DNA of 64,000 bases. Origin: Saccopteryx bilineata. Its lineage: Eukaryota > Chordata > Mammalia > Chiroptera > Emballonuridae. Positions 12,005 to 23,649 of the stretch are shown here, piece after piece (position 1 is the first letter of the stretch; each line of letters opens with the position of its first letter). Under the pieces are notes generated by a model that was not told where the DNA came from, searched no databases, and saw only the letters and a list, made by a program, of their open reading frames with translations. The DNA lies in the NCBI RefSeq assembly GCF_036850765.1, contig NC_089492.1:164298296-164362295 (forward strand). The letters are read 5' to 3'. The position numbers were made by a program, and so were the translations under genes.

Positions 12005-12334
12005 ATTTTTTTGTGTGTGTGACAGAGACAGAGAGAGACAAGACAGAAAGAAGGACAGATAGTGACAGACCAGAATGGAGAGAGATGAGAAGCATCAATT
12101 CTTCATTGCAGCACCTTAGTTTCTCATTGATTACTTTCTCATATGTGACTTGACCGAGGGTCTACAGCAGACCGAGTGACCCCTTGCTCAAGCCAGTGAC
12201 CTTGGGCTCAAGCTGGTAAGCCTTGCTCAAACCAGAGGAGCCCGCACTCAAGCTGGCAACCTTGGGGTTTCGAACCTGGGTCCTTCGTGTCCCAGTTCAA
12301 TGCTCTATCTGCTGCGCCACCACCTGGTCAGGCC
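12005..12334 (-). mobile_element. Rhin-1-like SINE, long form
   Basis: Reverse copy of the second SINE family: CCACCTGGTCAGGC head at the right, repeated CTCAAGC..GACCTTGGGCT blocks and a GACAGAGAGAGA tail-proximal region. A diverged target duplication GTGCTTGTC / GCGCTTGTTG flanks it. Confidence 0.85.
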
Positions 12335-12418
12335 GCGCTTGTTGTCCTTGAGCTCATTGTTTTACACTTATTACTGGTATATTATGGTAGGTTATGTTTT
12401 GCCACGTTCTGCCCAGAA

Positions 12419-14199
12419 ATGACTCAGAAAATATTTTTGTACAGTGCTGAATTCAAGTTAAAAATGATCCAGTTTTCAAAAGTGAGTGGAAATCGTGCTG
12501 CTGAACATAAACTTGGTCCTCTTCCAAGTGAGAAATCAATCGAGACTGGCTATGGGAAGAAGAAACCCTACTGAAAGTGCCACAGCAGAAGAAGGCCATA
12601 AAAGGCAAGTCAGCAAAGTGGCCTGATTTAGAGAGAGAATTGAAGATATAGATTGAAGAGCAAAGGGCAATTGGAATTCCTGTGTCCACAAAGATGGTTT
12701 AGCATGAGGCAAGAAGAATTGCTGATGAAAAAGAAGTTACTGATTTTAAAGGAGGACACAAATGGTGCTTCAGGTTCATGAAATGGAATAGACTAAGCAT
12801 GTGTACATGCACCAGACTTGCCCAAAAGATACCTGAAAGCTATGAGCAGAAGGTCCTTGAATTTCATCATTTTGTCATTCAGTGTTGGAAGACACATCAG
12901 TTTGAGTTGGGACAGATTGCAAATATAGATGAAGTCCCCCTTCCATCTGATGTCCCAAGTAACAGAACTGTTCATAAGAAGGGGGTGAAAACTGTAACTG
13001 TGAAGACAAGTGGACATGAAAAGAGTCATTATACCGTGCTCTAGCTTGTGCCGATGGAACCAAGCTGCCTCCTATGCTGATTTTCAAACACAAGACAATG
13101 CCAGAAGAAGACATTGCTCGAGGAGTGATTGTCCACATTCATGACAAGGGTTGGATGGATCAAGACGGGATGAAGATCTGGTTTGAGAAAGTCTGAAGAA
13201 GGAGACCACGTGAACTCTTATGCAAACCTGCCTTATTGGTGCTTGATCAGTTCAGGGCACACATAACAAAAAACACAAAGAAGATTGCTGCAGAGCAAAA
13301 AACAGAACTTGCCGTCATACCTGGAGGCTTGACATCCCAGCTCCAACCACTTGATGTCAGCATTAATAAACCCTTCAAAGCTGCCGTGAGAGGCGAATGG
13401 AACCAATGGATGAAGTCTTCTGGGGACAACTTGACACCCACAGGAAGAGTGAAGAAACCAACTATAGATGTTTGTACATGAGTGAGAAGGTCCTGGGATA
13501 ATATCAAGATTGAGATCATTGTCAAGTCATATAAAAAGTGTGGCATTTCAAATACCATGGATGGAACTGAGGATGGGCAATACAGTCATCCCTTGCCATA
13601 TCGTGGTTCACTTTTCGTGGTCTCACTGTATCACAGATTTTTTAATTGCACATATCTAATTTTGTATCATGGATTTTTCTATATTGTGGGATTTTGTGAT
13701 ATATAGGTATTTTTATATATTATTTTAATTATTTTTGCAGTAAAATAAGCAGTTTTGAGCCTAAAAATGGAAAACAACATAAAAATATAAAAATATTCAT
13801 TAAAACATATTAAAAGAATATTACTGTATATTCACTGCTGAGTGACCATATAGAATTTTATATGTTGTTAAAATTACATACATTTACAAGTGTAGAAAGT
13901 GTTTAAGGGCATAGAAAGTGTTTATAAGAGTATGGGAAAGGTTAATAACAGTGTGGGAAAGGTTTATAAGGTGTGAGGAGGGTTTATAAAGCCTTAAAAT
14001 ATATAAATATAATAAAATATAAGGTTGCTACTTTGCAGATTTTCGCCTATTGTGGGGGGTTCTGGAACCTAACCCCTGCAATAGATGAAGGACCACTGTA
14101 TATAAAAACAGTGATTTGTCATTAGACACAGATGAGGATAAGATAATGGATGGGAGTTTTGACTGTGATGAGGAGTTGTATGAATTTTATGATGAATAA
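12419..14199 (+). pseudogene. Tigger/pogo-family transposase relic
   Basis: A DDD-type cut-and-paste transposase. From ATG at 12419 the frame gives an N-terminal helix-turn-helix (SAEFKLKMIQFSKVSGNRAAE). Frameshifts and stops follow, then a CENP-B-like region (ADEKEVTDFKGGHKW, 12720-12770, with an upstream TAG). The catalytic part covers 12778-13555: NIDEVPL with the first Asp, LVLDQFRAH with the second, LQPLDVSINKPF with the third. The acidic C-terminal tail (SLDTDEDK..DCDEELYEFYDE) lies at 14110-14199, separated by the MITE at 13583-14098. Several indels and nonsense changes make it dead. Its orientation agrees with the Tigger ends around it. Confidence 0.9.
13583..14098. mobile_element. 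Pogo/Tigger-type MITE inside the transposase relic
   Basis: Ends are CAGTCATCCCTTGCC and, inverted, GATGAAGGACCACTG, bordered by duplicated TA (13581-13582, 14099-14100). The interior carries TATCGTGG / TTCGCCTATTG-type subterminal repeats and no transposase. Removing the 516 bp plus one TA rejoins the surrounding transposase frame exactly, which confirms the boundaries. Confidence 0.88.
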
Positions 14200-14286
14200 A
14201 ACTTGAGTTCAATAACTATGAATACATTTTTTTCAAATTTTGGGCCCCAACATTAAGTTGCATCTTATACATGAGGAAATATGGTA

Positions 14287-15292
14287 TGTACTTATAATTT
14301 AAAGTCTTTTTGAGTACTTTATATACATGGGGGTAAACTCTTTTTATCAAAATAAGTCAAATTTTAAATACATCATTACTTTGTCATAAAGGTGTGATTT
14401 TTTTTAACTGTCTTTGGTAACACGAAGTTTGTAGAGTCAGAATTTGGTTCTCTAACTTATAGTTTGTTGAAAAGATAGCACAGTTTCATTATTTCCCTGA
14501 TAGTTTTTCTTCTGTCACCTCCACATTCCTCTCAGTTGATGTAATGCTGAACCTAGAAATGCTTTAAAGCATTTTTGGAATTCTCAAATGAGATTCTCAA
14601 ATATCAGGAACTTCACCAAGTTTGCTGCTATTCTGACCTCTTTTAAAAACCAGTTCTCCAGGAAATGTGCAGCATACTTTAAAAAATATATCTGTTTTAG
14701 CTGTAGTATCAGAGGGTTCTGAGTATTAGAGACTTGCACATATAGAAGGGTGTTTCTGGTATTCAATATTCTAATTTTCAATCAACTGAAAATGTAAGAG
14801 AGTAGCTCTGCACATTATACAGATGTGATCTAATTCACGGTCATTACTGAGCAATGATGGTGGAGGCCATTTCAAAGCTGGATGCAAAACTACCCTCAGG
14901 TAGCTCAGAATCTATAGTTCAAACTATGCTCCTCTAGCTATAATATAAAGTACAGGTAACTGCTATAACAGAAAGATGAACTGTGGAAATAAAAAGTAAG
15001 TAAAAGGATCACTCTGGGCGAAGTTATCTACATCCCAAGAGGCCATCTAAGTGGAATTATGTAGGAAAATATATCAGAATTTGGTCTTTAGCATTAAACA
15101 AATCCACAAGACTATATGAACTGAGAATGGCTGATTATCAATTTATAATGAGGATTCTAACATCTTAGGGAACTAGACCCTCTTTCGTTATTTCAGTGAG
15201 GCCTCTTGACATCTTGCCACATTTGGAAGCAAAATTATAACCAAAAGATTATTTGTGTAACTTGACTTTAGAGCAAGAAGAGTTGATCAGTG
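14287..15292. other. Intergenic sequence, no recognised feature
   Basis: AT-rich DNA of ordinary complexity. Short frames have no recognisable domains. Confidence 0.5.
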
Positions 15293-15300
15293 AATTCTAC

Positions 15301-15645
15301 TTTTTTTTTTTTTAAGTGAGAGGCAGGGAGGCAGAGACAGACTCCCACTTGAACTTCCACTGGGATCCACCCAGCAAGCCCCCTACCAGGCAATACTCTG
15401 CCTGTCTGGGATGCTGCTCTAATGGAGCCATTTTTTTAAGCGCTTGAGATGAAGCCATGGAGCCATCCTCAGTGCCTGGGGCCAACTTTGCTAGGACTAT
15501 TCGAGCCATGGTTGCGGAAGGGGAAGGAGGGGGGTGTGTGGAAAAGGAGATGGTCGCTTCTCCTGTGTGCCCTGACCGGGAATCGAACCTGAGACTTCCA
15601 CACGCCGGGCTAATGCTGTACCGCTGAGCCAACTGGCCAGGGCCA
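15301..15645 (-). mobile_element. VES-like SINE
   Basis: Reverse copy with T run at left and AACTGGCCAGGGCC head at right. Target duplication AATTCTAC at 15293-15300 and 15646-15653. Confidence 0.92.
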
Positions 15646-15653
15646 AATTCTAC

Positions 15654-16835
15654 ATAAAAAAAAAAAAATAATAGCTTCAACAGAGTATCAAGAGTTCTTT
15701 CTTCCCTGAATGGTGAGTGTCATCAATGAACAACCTCTCTTCTCATGTACACCTTTTTTTCTGTCTCTGATATGCTAATATGTTCAAGCAACTGGTTGGA
15801 ATCCTGTGTCTCTTCTAAATGTCTGCACATTTCTGAACTAGTTTATCTTCATTGTAAAGTCTACATTCCAAATGACAAGCTTACATTTCCTTAAGTAAAA
15901 TTCATGGTGGGGGTAGCGAAGTGAGATGGGGAGGACTTTGTATAGCCCCTACTGTTAAAATAGTAGAAAGGTCTCAAGGTCTGGGCCATTCTTACTAAAT
16001 GCTATTCTTGCTAAATGTTAAAATGTAACCTAGTATTTTGCAGACCAGTTGTGAACAGGATAAGCTTGACAGGAACCCAATCTGGTAAGTAGCTAACTGC
16101 AAAGTAGAAATCTACATGTAAGTGACCACATAGTGTATAAGCAACTGTTAAGCCTTACTTCCAGGAATCAGAGCTTTGTAAATGAATCCCATCTTCTTTA
16201 CTTGCTGCAAGTAAATAAAATTACCACGCAACAGTCATGTCTTGTTCATGAATAAAGAACTCCAAGTGTAGCCCCTTGAGTTCGGTAACAAATACTGCAA
16301 CCCCCACCCTGCTTCCATCCTGAGATCCTGAGTTTGGTAACACTACATGCTGGCAATATGAACCAGGTGGTTAATGGCAATCAGACAGAGTAGTAAGAGG
16401 TGTAGATCAGAGAGGGCTTCACACACACAGGAGTTCAACTTTGGCCTAACTAGATAAGAAAGCCATTGTTGGGTGGGTAGCAAATTTAAGTAGAGGTATA
16501 CAGATAAATGTATGGCCCTAGGAAAATGTCTCATTGAAGTGAGACCTGTGCTGTGATAGGACTTTTCTGGATTTAATTAAAGGCAATCCTCTTTCAAGTA
16601 TACAACTATTTAAATAGAGGAATTAAGTGAGTTAGCCACCGATGGCAATCTGCTTAAATGTGCACTTTTGAAGCCTAGCAGATTGCCTATTCTAGGCAGA
16701 TAGCCTGAAACCAGCAGATGACTGTCAGGGGATGGGGTGGGAGGGCTCATGTCTGAGAAGGTTCAATGAGTTTCTAACATCAACCTTCAACCATTATGTC
16801 TCTTTAGCTATCTATACTTTTGTTATTATTATTTT
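15654..16835. other. Intergenic sequence, no recognised feature
   Basis: No recognisable gene or repeat. A pair of AGATTGCCTAT / GGCAATCTGC-like segments near 16645-16690 is a weak local inverted match. Confidence 0.45.
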
Positions 16836-16879
16836 TGGTTCTTTATTGAGATATAATTAACATACAATAAACTGGGCAG

Positions 16880-17015
16880 ATTTTAAGAGTTAGAAAGAGA
16901 CAGAAAGACAGGAACATAGAGTTGTTCCTGTGTGTGCCCTGACCAGGAATGGAACTGGCAATCTCATAGCTTCAGGACAAGACTCCAATCAACCAAGCTA
17001 TCTGACCAGGGCTTA
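16880..17015 (-). mobile_element. Short old tRNA-derived SINE
   Basis: Reverse remnant: GAAAGAGACAGAAAGACAG, TGTGTGCCCTGACCAGGAAT and a head CTATCTGACCAGGGC. Diverged, lies in the L1 3' region. Confidence 0.75.
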
Positions 17016-17039
17016 ATTTTTTATTTATTGGTTGATTTT

Positions 17040-17220
17040 TAGTGAGACAGAGAGAGGAAGGGAGAGAGAGGGGAAGGGGAAGGGAAACATTCATTTATGG
17101 TTCCACTTAGTTATACATTCATTGGTTGCTTCCCATGTGTGCCCTAACTGAAGATTGAATACTCAACTTTGTCACTTTGGGACAATGTTCTTAACTGACT
17201 GAACTAACCAGCCAGGGCCA
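17040..17220 (-). mobile_element. Short old tRNA-derived SINE
   Basis: Reverse copy adjoining the previous one, with GAGACAGAGAGAGGAAGGGAG, CATTGGTTGCTTCCCATGTG and head AACCAGCCAGGGCC. Confidence 0.8.
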
Positions 17221-18232
17221 AAAAGTTTTGATATATGTATATATCTATGAAATCATCATGTTTATCATCACAAAAATTTTCCTTCATCCCTTTTAGAATC
17301 CCTCCATCCTGTCTATTCTTGACTCACTAACACAGAGATAACTACTGATGTTTCTGACACTGTTAGTTTACATTTTCTAGAATTTTACATAAATGAGGTC
17401 ATCAAGAATATACTCTTTGCTTTTTCCTGGCTTCTTCCACTCAGCCTGGTTATTTTGAGATTTAAGTTGTTTGGATATTAATAGTTCATTTGCTTTCATA
17501 GCTGAGTAGTGTTTTATTGTATGACTATGTATGTCACAATTTGTTTAATTCACCAGATTTGGTGCTCCCAGTTTTTTGGGGAGAGCTATTACAAATAAAG
17601 CTGCTCTGAACATTCATGTACAAGTCTTTATGTGTACCATATGCTTTCATTACTCTTGGGTAAATTTCTAGGTGTGGAATTGCAATCATACACTTAGCTT
17701 TTTAAGAAATTGACAAACAGTTTGTCAAAGGGTTTGTAGCTTTACCTTCTCACTAGCAATGCATGAAGGTTCCCATTTTCCACATCCTTAGCAACACTTG
17801 TCACTGTCCTTTTTTACTGTAGCCATTCTAGTGGGTGTGAAATGGCATCTTAAATGGTTTTCATTTTCATTTCTCTACTTTTGATGTTGAATATCTTTTT
17901 ATGTGCTTAATTACTATCTTCATATTTTTAGTGAAGTTTCTGTTAAAATATTTTCTCCATTTTTTTATTCAATCGTTTCTTTTTTATTGTTAAATTTAGG
18001 AGGTTTTTTATATTATAAATACAAGTCTTTATTGTATATCTACTTGGAAAATATTTTCTCCCAGTCTAGAGCTTGTCTTTTCATTTTAGCAATAGTGTCT
18101 TTTGAGGACCAAAGTTTTGAAATTTTGCTGAAGTAAATCCAAACTGTCAAAATTTTTTTATAGATTTGCTTTTAATGTAATGTCTAAGAAACCATTGCTT
18201 AACCGAATATCACAAAAATATTCTCCCATCCT

Positions 18233-18342
18233 GAAGCACAGAGGTTGCAGATTCAATCCCCAGTCAGGGCACATACAAGAATAGAGCTTGATGTTCCTGT
18301 CTCTCTACCTGCCTCTCTCTCTCTCTCTCAAAAAAAAATCTC
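18233..18342 (+). mobile_element. SINE fragment, 5' truncated
   Basis: Begins CTGAAGCACAGAGGTTG, keeps the box B-like GATTCAATCCC, ends with a CT-rich run and A tail. Interrupts the L1 relic. Confidence 0.75.
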
Positions 18343-18879
18343 CTATGTTTTCTTCTAGTTTTAGCATTTTACCTTTTAGTATGTATTTAGTATCCATTTG
18401 AGTTAACGTTAGTATAAAGTTCAAAGTATTGATCAAGATTTTATTTTTTACACATAGATATTCAATTGTTAAACACTGTTGAGAAATTTATCCTTTCTCC
18501 ATATAACTGTGTTGGCACTTATATTGAAATCAGTTGATCATATACAGTGAGTCTATCTGAATTTTCTATTCTGTTCCATTAATCTGTTTCTCTATCTTTA
18601 GACCAATACACTACTATCTTGTTTAATGTAGCTTTATAAGTCTTGAAATAATGTTGTGTAAGTCTTCCAACCTTGCTCATCTTATTCAGAGTTGTTCAGG
18701 CTATTCCAGTTCCTTTGCATTTATATATACATTTTAGAATCTACTTGTCAATGTAGACAATAAGCCTGTTGGGAATTTCAATGGGATTGTATTGAGTATA
18801 TATATTAATTTGAAGAGAATTGATACTTTAACAATATTAAGTCTTCGATCCATAAACATAGTATATCTCTTATTCAGGT

Positions 18880-19092
18880 CAGTGGTTCTCAGAGGGGGGG
18901 CAATTGTGTTACAAAAGACATTTGACAGTATCTGGACACTTTTGATGATCATAACTCATGGCAAGAGTGAGACTGGCATCCAGTAGATAGAGGTCAGAAA
19001 TACTAGTAAATATCTTACCATGGACAGAACAGTGCCAATAATGAAAATTATCCAAAACAAAACATCAGTAGTGTTGAAGTTGAGAAACCCTC
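18880..19092. mobile_element. MER5A-like hAT (Charlie) relic
   Basis: Starts CAGTGGTTCTCA and ends GTTGAAGTTGAGAAACCCTC, with the MER5A-like interior (GACATTTGACAGTATCTGGA). Flanks ATTCAGGT and ATTTAGCT agree at 6 of 8 positions, consistent with a worn hAT duplication. It sits inside the old L1. Confidence 0.8.
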
Positions 19093-19311
19093 ATTTAGCT
19101 TATCTTTAATTTCTCTCCGCAGTGTTTTATGTTTTTAGTATAAAAGATTAACATGTTTTATGAAATACTTATTTCTAAGTTCTTCATAGTTTTAATTATA
19201 TTATAAAAAATAATGTCTTTAAATTTTCAACTTCTGGTTGTTCATTGTGAGTTTATGTTGATTTTTGTATATTGATCTTGTATCCTAGAGTTTTGCTAAA
19301 TTCACTACTTA

Positions 19312-19641
19312 TTTTTATTTTTTAGTGAGAAAGAGAGACAGTCAGACAGACAAGAAAGGAGATGAGATGCATTAATTTTTTGTTGTGGCACCATAGTTGT
19401 TCATTGATTGCTTTCTCATAGGTGCCTTGACTTGGGGGCTGCAGCCGAGCCAGTGACCCTTTGCTCAAGCCAGTGACCTTGGGCTTCAAGCCAGCGAGCG
19501 ACCTTTGGGCTGAAGCCAGTGACCATGAGGTCATGTCTTTTATCCCATGCTCAAGCCGGCAACCTCAGGGGTTCGAACCTGGATCCTCAGAGTCCCAGGA
19601 CCACACTCTATCCACCACACCACACCACTGCCTGGTCAGGC
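19312..19641 (-). mobile_element. Rhin-1-like SINE, long form
   Basis: Reverse copy with CACTGCCTGGTCAGG head. Target duplication TCACTACTTA at 19302-19311 and 19642-19651. Confidence 0.9.
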
Positions 19642-19741
19642 TCACTACTTAGTTTTAGTAGATTTTTTTTGTAGATTTCAAAGACTTTTCTACATGACGA
19701 TTATGTCACCTACAAAAAGAGAGAAAGAAATTCAGTTTTAG

Positions 19742-19746
19742 TTTTT

Positions 19747-19845
<99 letters not shown>
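19742..19845. repeat. (CTTT)n microsatellite
   Basis: About 100 bp of CTTT repeat, directly abutting the T run of the following reverse SINE, so it probably grew from that SINE's A tail. Confidence 0.95.
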
Positions 19846-20257
19846 TTTTTTTTTTTTTTCATTTTTCCGAAGCTGGAAATGGGGAGGCAGTCAGACAGAC
19901 TCCCACATGTGCCCGACCGGGATCCACCCAGCATGCCCACCAGGAGGCAATGCTCTGCCCCTCTGGGGCATCACTCTGTTGCATCCAGAGCAGTGTTTCC
20001 CAACCTTTTTTGTGCCATGCTCCACCTTAACCTTTCTAAAATTTTTATGTCCCCCCCATGTAACATACATAATTTTTAACATTAAAAAATTGATTTGTTC
20101 CCTTAATAAACATAAATGATAGGTTCTAGGAAGAAATCACTATGAAATTGTCAACAAAACACAGTAAGTAAAATTTCAAAACATATAATGAAAAACAGAA
20201 ATTTAAATTCCAAATAATTTTAATACAGATTTTTCTATATTAATTTATTATTTTAAT

Positions 20258-22024
20258 TTAGTGTGATCCTTGCGCTTGATGCTTGCTGCAAAGAGATTTT
20301 ATATTAGGTTCCAATTTGGTTAGCTTTAGTCTCAAGTCTCCACGTTGTGTTATAGCCAGCTGATTTCTTTTTTTTACCAGTAAATCATTTACAGCACTAA
20401 ATCCACATTCAGCTAAAAATGAAGATGGAAACGGTAGCAATAGTTTTCTTGCACATTTGGTTGAATTTGGGTATTTCATTTCTGTTTCCTCACAAAGCCA
20501 TGCCATCGCTCCTTTGATATTAAATAAAGCTTTAACTGACTCATCATTTTGCAATTCTGCGAGTTCTTCTTGATACTGCATATTTGATATATCAGACAAA
20601 TCCACTAACATTGGCTGCATCATCCATGTTGGGAAGTCAATTTGTTTTAAATCAGAAATCTTTCTTTTAAATCAGCCTATAGAATATTCAAATGATTGAC
20701 AATAACAAGTAAAGCAGTATCAGTTACTTCACTTTTTGGAGCCAATGAAACTGTTTAAAGTTTTGTTGTTAATATGTTTCTGACATAACTCAATATTGGT
20801 AATGAAACCAAAGATCTTTGCTTTTGCATCGACAAGAGTTTTATTTGTTCCTTGAAGTTGCTTATTTAATATATTTAGTTTTTCAAAGATATCGGCTAAA
20901 TAACTCACAAATGCTTTACCATCTATTGTTAACAGATACTTCATTTCAGGTTTGTCGCTTAAAAAATCACTAAGAGTATCAAACAGTTCCATAAATCTTT
21001 TCAAACAGTTTCCTTTAGATAGCCATCTTACTTCAGTATGAAGTAAAAGTCTCACATGGTCATCATTTTGTTCTTCACAAAATAGCTTGAAAAGACACTC
21101 ACATTTGGCACTAGCTTTAATAGCATTAACACACTTTATTACTGTATGTAATACTTCATTCAGAACAGGTGAGATGTTTTTAGCTACCAAGTTTTCCCTA
21201 TGAATAACACAATGCACAAGAATCATTTCTGGATTCGCATCTTTCATCAATTTTAAGCAGCCATTTTTCTTGCCCATCATTTTGGGAGCACCATCTGCAG
21301 CACAAGATGTTATATTTTGCATTGGTATATCATTGACATCTAAGTAGTTTTTTAGCTTATTATATATATCTTTGGAGGTAGTGGTGCTTTCTAATCTTTT
21401 ACAGAACATTTCTTCAGCAAAATGTCCTTTATCAATATATCTTACGTAAGTTATCAATACTGCCTCACTGTCTCTCAAAGTTGATTCATCCATTTGCAAG
21501 GAGAATTTTCTTGTTTTCAGCTTTTCAATAAGTTGTTTTTCAATATCCTCACTCATTTTGTCTATTCTTCTGCTAACAGAATTGTTACTGAATGGCATAG
21601 CTTTTACATCTTTGTCATCTTTTTCAAGAACCGTTTTAAGAAATGCTGATATTGACGGTTTTATTAAATTCTCTCCTATAGTGTGATTTTCTCCAGTTTT
21701 AGCGATGAATAAAGAAATTTGATAACTAGCCTCAAGAACACGATTATTAGTTGAAGTATGAGCAGTAAATAGAGACTTTAATGTTGTTCTTTTTTCAAAA
21801 TTTTTCTTTAAAGTTTTAAAGTAACTCAAATTTGAATTAATATGAACACTATGTTTCGCCTTCAAATGCGCCTTAAGACGACCTCGTTTCATTGATTCGT
21901 TGGTCAAGCATTGCTGGCATAAAAGACAAAAAGGAATCCGCTCATCGTGAACAGCAGGTATGAACCCAAATTTTAAATATTCCTCCGAATATTGATGAGT
22001 TTTTTTCTTGCTTGCACCACTCAT
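20258..22024 (-). pseudogene. hAT transposase (BED zinc finger, ZBED5-like), broken near C-terminus
   Basis: Cuts and pastes the surrounding transposon by recognising its ends. ATG at 22024 opens 431 codons (to 20729). The N-terminus has a BED finger, CLLCQQC followed by HLKAKH, at about residues 33-58. The RNase H-like catalytic core includes QMDES (first Asp), CAADGAPKM (second Asp) and the HCVIHRENL Cys-His motif typical of hAT enzymes. A second open segment, 20623-20258, is in the same frame register and carries the C-terminal hAT dimerisation region (FLAECGFSAVNDLLVKKRNQ), whose Glu is the likely third catalytic residue. Between them about 105 bp contain in-frame stops; a different frame reads sensibly across that stretch except for one TAG. 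So the damage looks like two compensating small indels plus one nonsense change. Span is about 588 codons, normal for the family. Resemblance is to ZBED5/SCAND3/FAM200-type proteins; as a transposon copy it is not a host gene. Confidence 0.9.
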
Positions 22025-22833
22025 TTTGATATGGGCTATAATAAAAATAAGATCAATTAAAAACTAATATTAAAATATGTGTTAAAATATATTCAATGTG
22101 ATATAGAGTAAACGTATACTAAAAATTCATATTTATTTAAATGTATATAACACATTTACTACACTACCACTGCAAATCAAAAGGTATCTATATTTTTTCC
22201 ACTTGACAAAATTTTCTGGAAAGTTATGCTTCTAAAATTAAAATTGTCGTGCATGCACTATTATAGCCCCAATAATATTTATAAAATATTATTGCTTCTA
22301 GCCCCAATGCAAGAAGTACTTAATAAAGAGTTTAATATTGATAAAAATAAAATCAAACTTGCCAATTATATCTATACAATATATATGTATATTTATTAAA
22401 TCAACAAGCGTTTACAACAGTTTTGACTGACACTTATTTCAAATTAACACCAACTGAATGATGTGAAACACTACAGAAGTTGCGATGGGCCAATTAGGTG
22501 AGAATAACTGCGTTGTTTAGCGAGTTTTTAAAACGTCCGGGGTTCCCCGCGGCAGGCGGCACGCTCCGCGGTGAACCCAGGACGAAGTTTACTTGACGAC
22601 GCCAATCACCCAGTTGATATTTTGGTCTTGTCAAATGAAATTATACTTAATAATTATTTACCGCAATTATTTAAGAATTGCATTTTTTGTTAAATTTGGC
22701 ACCGATATCTAGATTGCATTTAAATGGCCTGGGGCGAAAGAGTTAAAGTCGTGTCGAGTTCATTTTCAAATTGCCCCCCTTAACTATCGAATTGCCCCCC
22801 TGTGGGGCGTGGGCCCCACGTTGGGAAACACCG
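22025..22833 (-). other. hAT 5' non-coding region with CpG-rich palindromic block
   Basis: Lies between the right terminal repeat and the transposase ATG. A block near 22535-22590 is rich in CpG and contains CCGCGG twice in mirror positions. It may hold the promoter or transposase-binding sites; this is inference. Confidence 0.5.
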
Positions 22834-23227
22834 ATCCAGAGCCATTCTAGCGCCTGAGGCAGAGGCCACAGAGCCATCCTCAGTGCCTGGGCAATCTTTG
22901 CTCCAGTGGAGCCTCGGCTGCCGGAGGGGAAGAGAGAAACAGAGAGGAAGGAGAGGGGGAGAGGTGGAGAAGCAGATGGGCGCTTCTCCTGTGTGCCCTG
23001 GCCGGGAATCGAACCCAGGACTCTGGCATGCAAGGCTGACACTCTACTGCTGAGCCAACTGGCCAGGGCCGTTCTTTCTTTCCAATCTCTATGTCATTTA
23101 TTCACTTTCCCTTATGCTTTTGTTAGCATCTCTGATACAAAGTGGAATTCAAATAATGAGAGAAAACATCATTGTCTTGTTTCTACTTTTAGGAGAAAGG
23201 CATTCAGATGTTACCTGTAGGTTTTTC

Positions 23228-23546
23228 TTTTCTTTCTTTTCTTTTCTTTGTGTGTGTGTGTGTGTGTGTGTGTGTGGCAGAGACAGAGAGAAAGGGGCAG
23301 ACAGATAGGAAGGGAGGGAGATGAGGAACATCAATTCTTCATTGCGGTTCCTTAGTTGTTCATTGATTGCTTTCTCATATGTGCCTTGACTGGGGGGCTA
23401 CAGCAGATTGAGTGACCCCTTGCTTGAGCCAGCGACCTTGGGCTCAAGCTGGTGAGCCTTCTCAAGCTGGCGACCTCGTAGTCTCGATTCTGGGTCCTCC
23501 ACATCCCAGTCCAACACTCTATCCACTGCGCCACTGCCTGGTCAGG
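23228..23546 (-). mobile_element. Rhin-1-like SINE, long form, with (GT)n
   Basis: Reverse copy. A perfect 17-bp target duplication TTACCTGTAGGTTTTTC lies at 23211-23227 and 23547-23563. A (TG)n run at about 23250-23276 lies in its tail region. Confidence 0.95.
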
Positions 23547-23649
23547 TTACCTGTAGGTTTTTCATAGGTACCTTTTATCAGGTTGAGGAAGTTCTCTTCT
23601 ATTCATAATTTTCTGAGTGGTTTTATTAGAAATAGATGTTTTATTTCTT

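Larger units (their letters stand above)
5145..14284 (+). mobile_element. Tigger/pogo transposon, split by nested insertions
   Basis: The left end (5145 onward, ACATATACTCCCATGTATAAGATGCA) and right end (to 14284) are inverted copies, each bordered by TA (5143-5144 and 14285-14286), as expected for Tc1/mariner-pogo elements. The left arm also holds a sub-terminal inverted motif (GATGCACCC..GGGTGCGCC). The interior carries a pogo-family transposase relic. Insertions are an L1 (about 5235-11595), a SINE (about 12005-12334) and a pogo-type MITE (13583-14098). Removing them leaves roughly 1.9 kb, plausible for a Tigger element. The origin of 11600-12000 is less clear. Confidence 0.75.
19991..22833 (-). 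mobile_element. Autonomous-type hAT transposon, nearly complete
   Basis: 2843 bp with terminal inverted repeats CAGTGTTTCCCAAC (left) and GTTGGGAAACACCG (right) and an exact 8-bp duplication ATCCAGAG at 19983-19990 and 22834-22841. T at position 2 and A at position 7 fit the Ac-group target consensus nTnnnnAn. It carries a BED-finger transposase on the minus strand. The 5' non-coding part (22025-22833) keeps a CpG-rich block near 22535-22585. Insertion into a SINE copy proves it moved after that SINE had arrived, so this hAT was active in the bat lineage. Confidence 0.93.
19846..23070 (-). mobile_element. VES-like SINE split by a hAT transposon
   Basis: The SINE body occupies 19846-19990 and 22834-23070 and is continuous if the transposon and one copy of ATCCAGAG are removed. 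Head AACTGGCCAGGGCC at 23057-23070. Confidence 0.92.

Noticed and set aside
12287..13481. Host pogo-derived gene
   Set aside because: Multiple stops and frameshifts, a nested MITE, and matching Tigger ends show a dead transposase.
19991..22833. Host-domesticated ZBED gene
   Set aside because: TIRs, target duplication and position inside a SINE show it is a transposon copy with a broken frame, not a domesticated exon.
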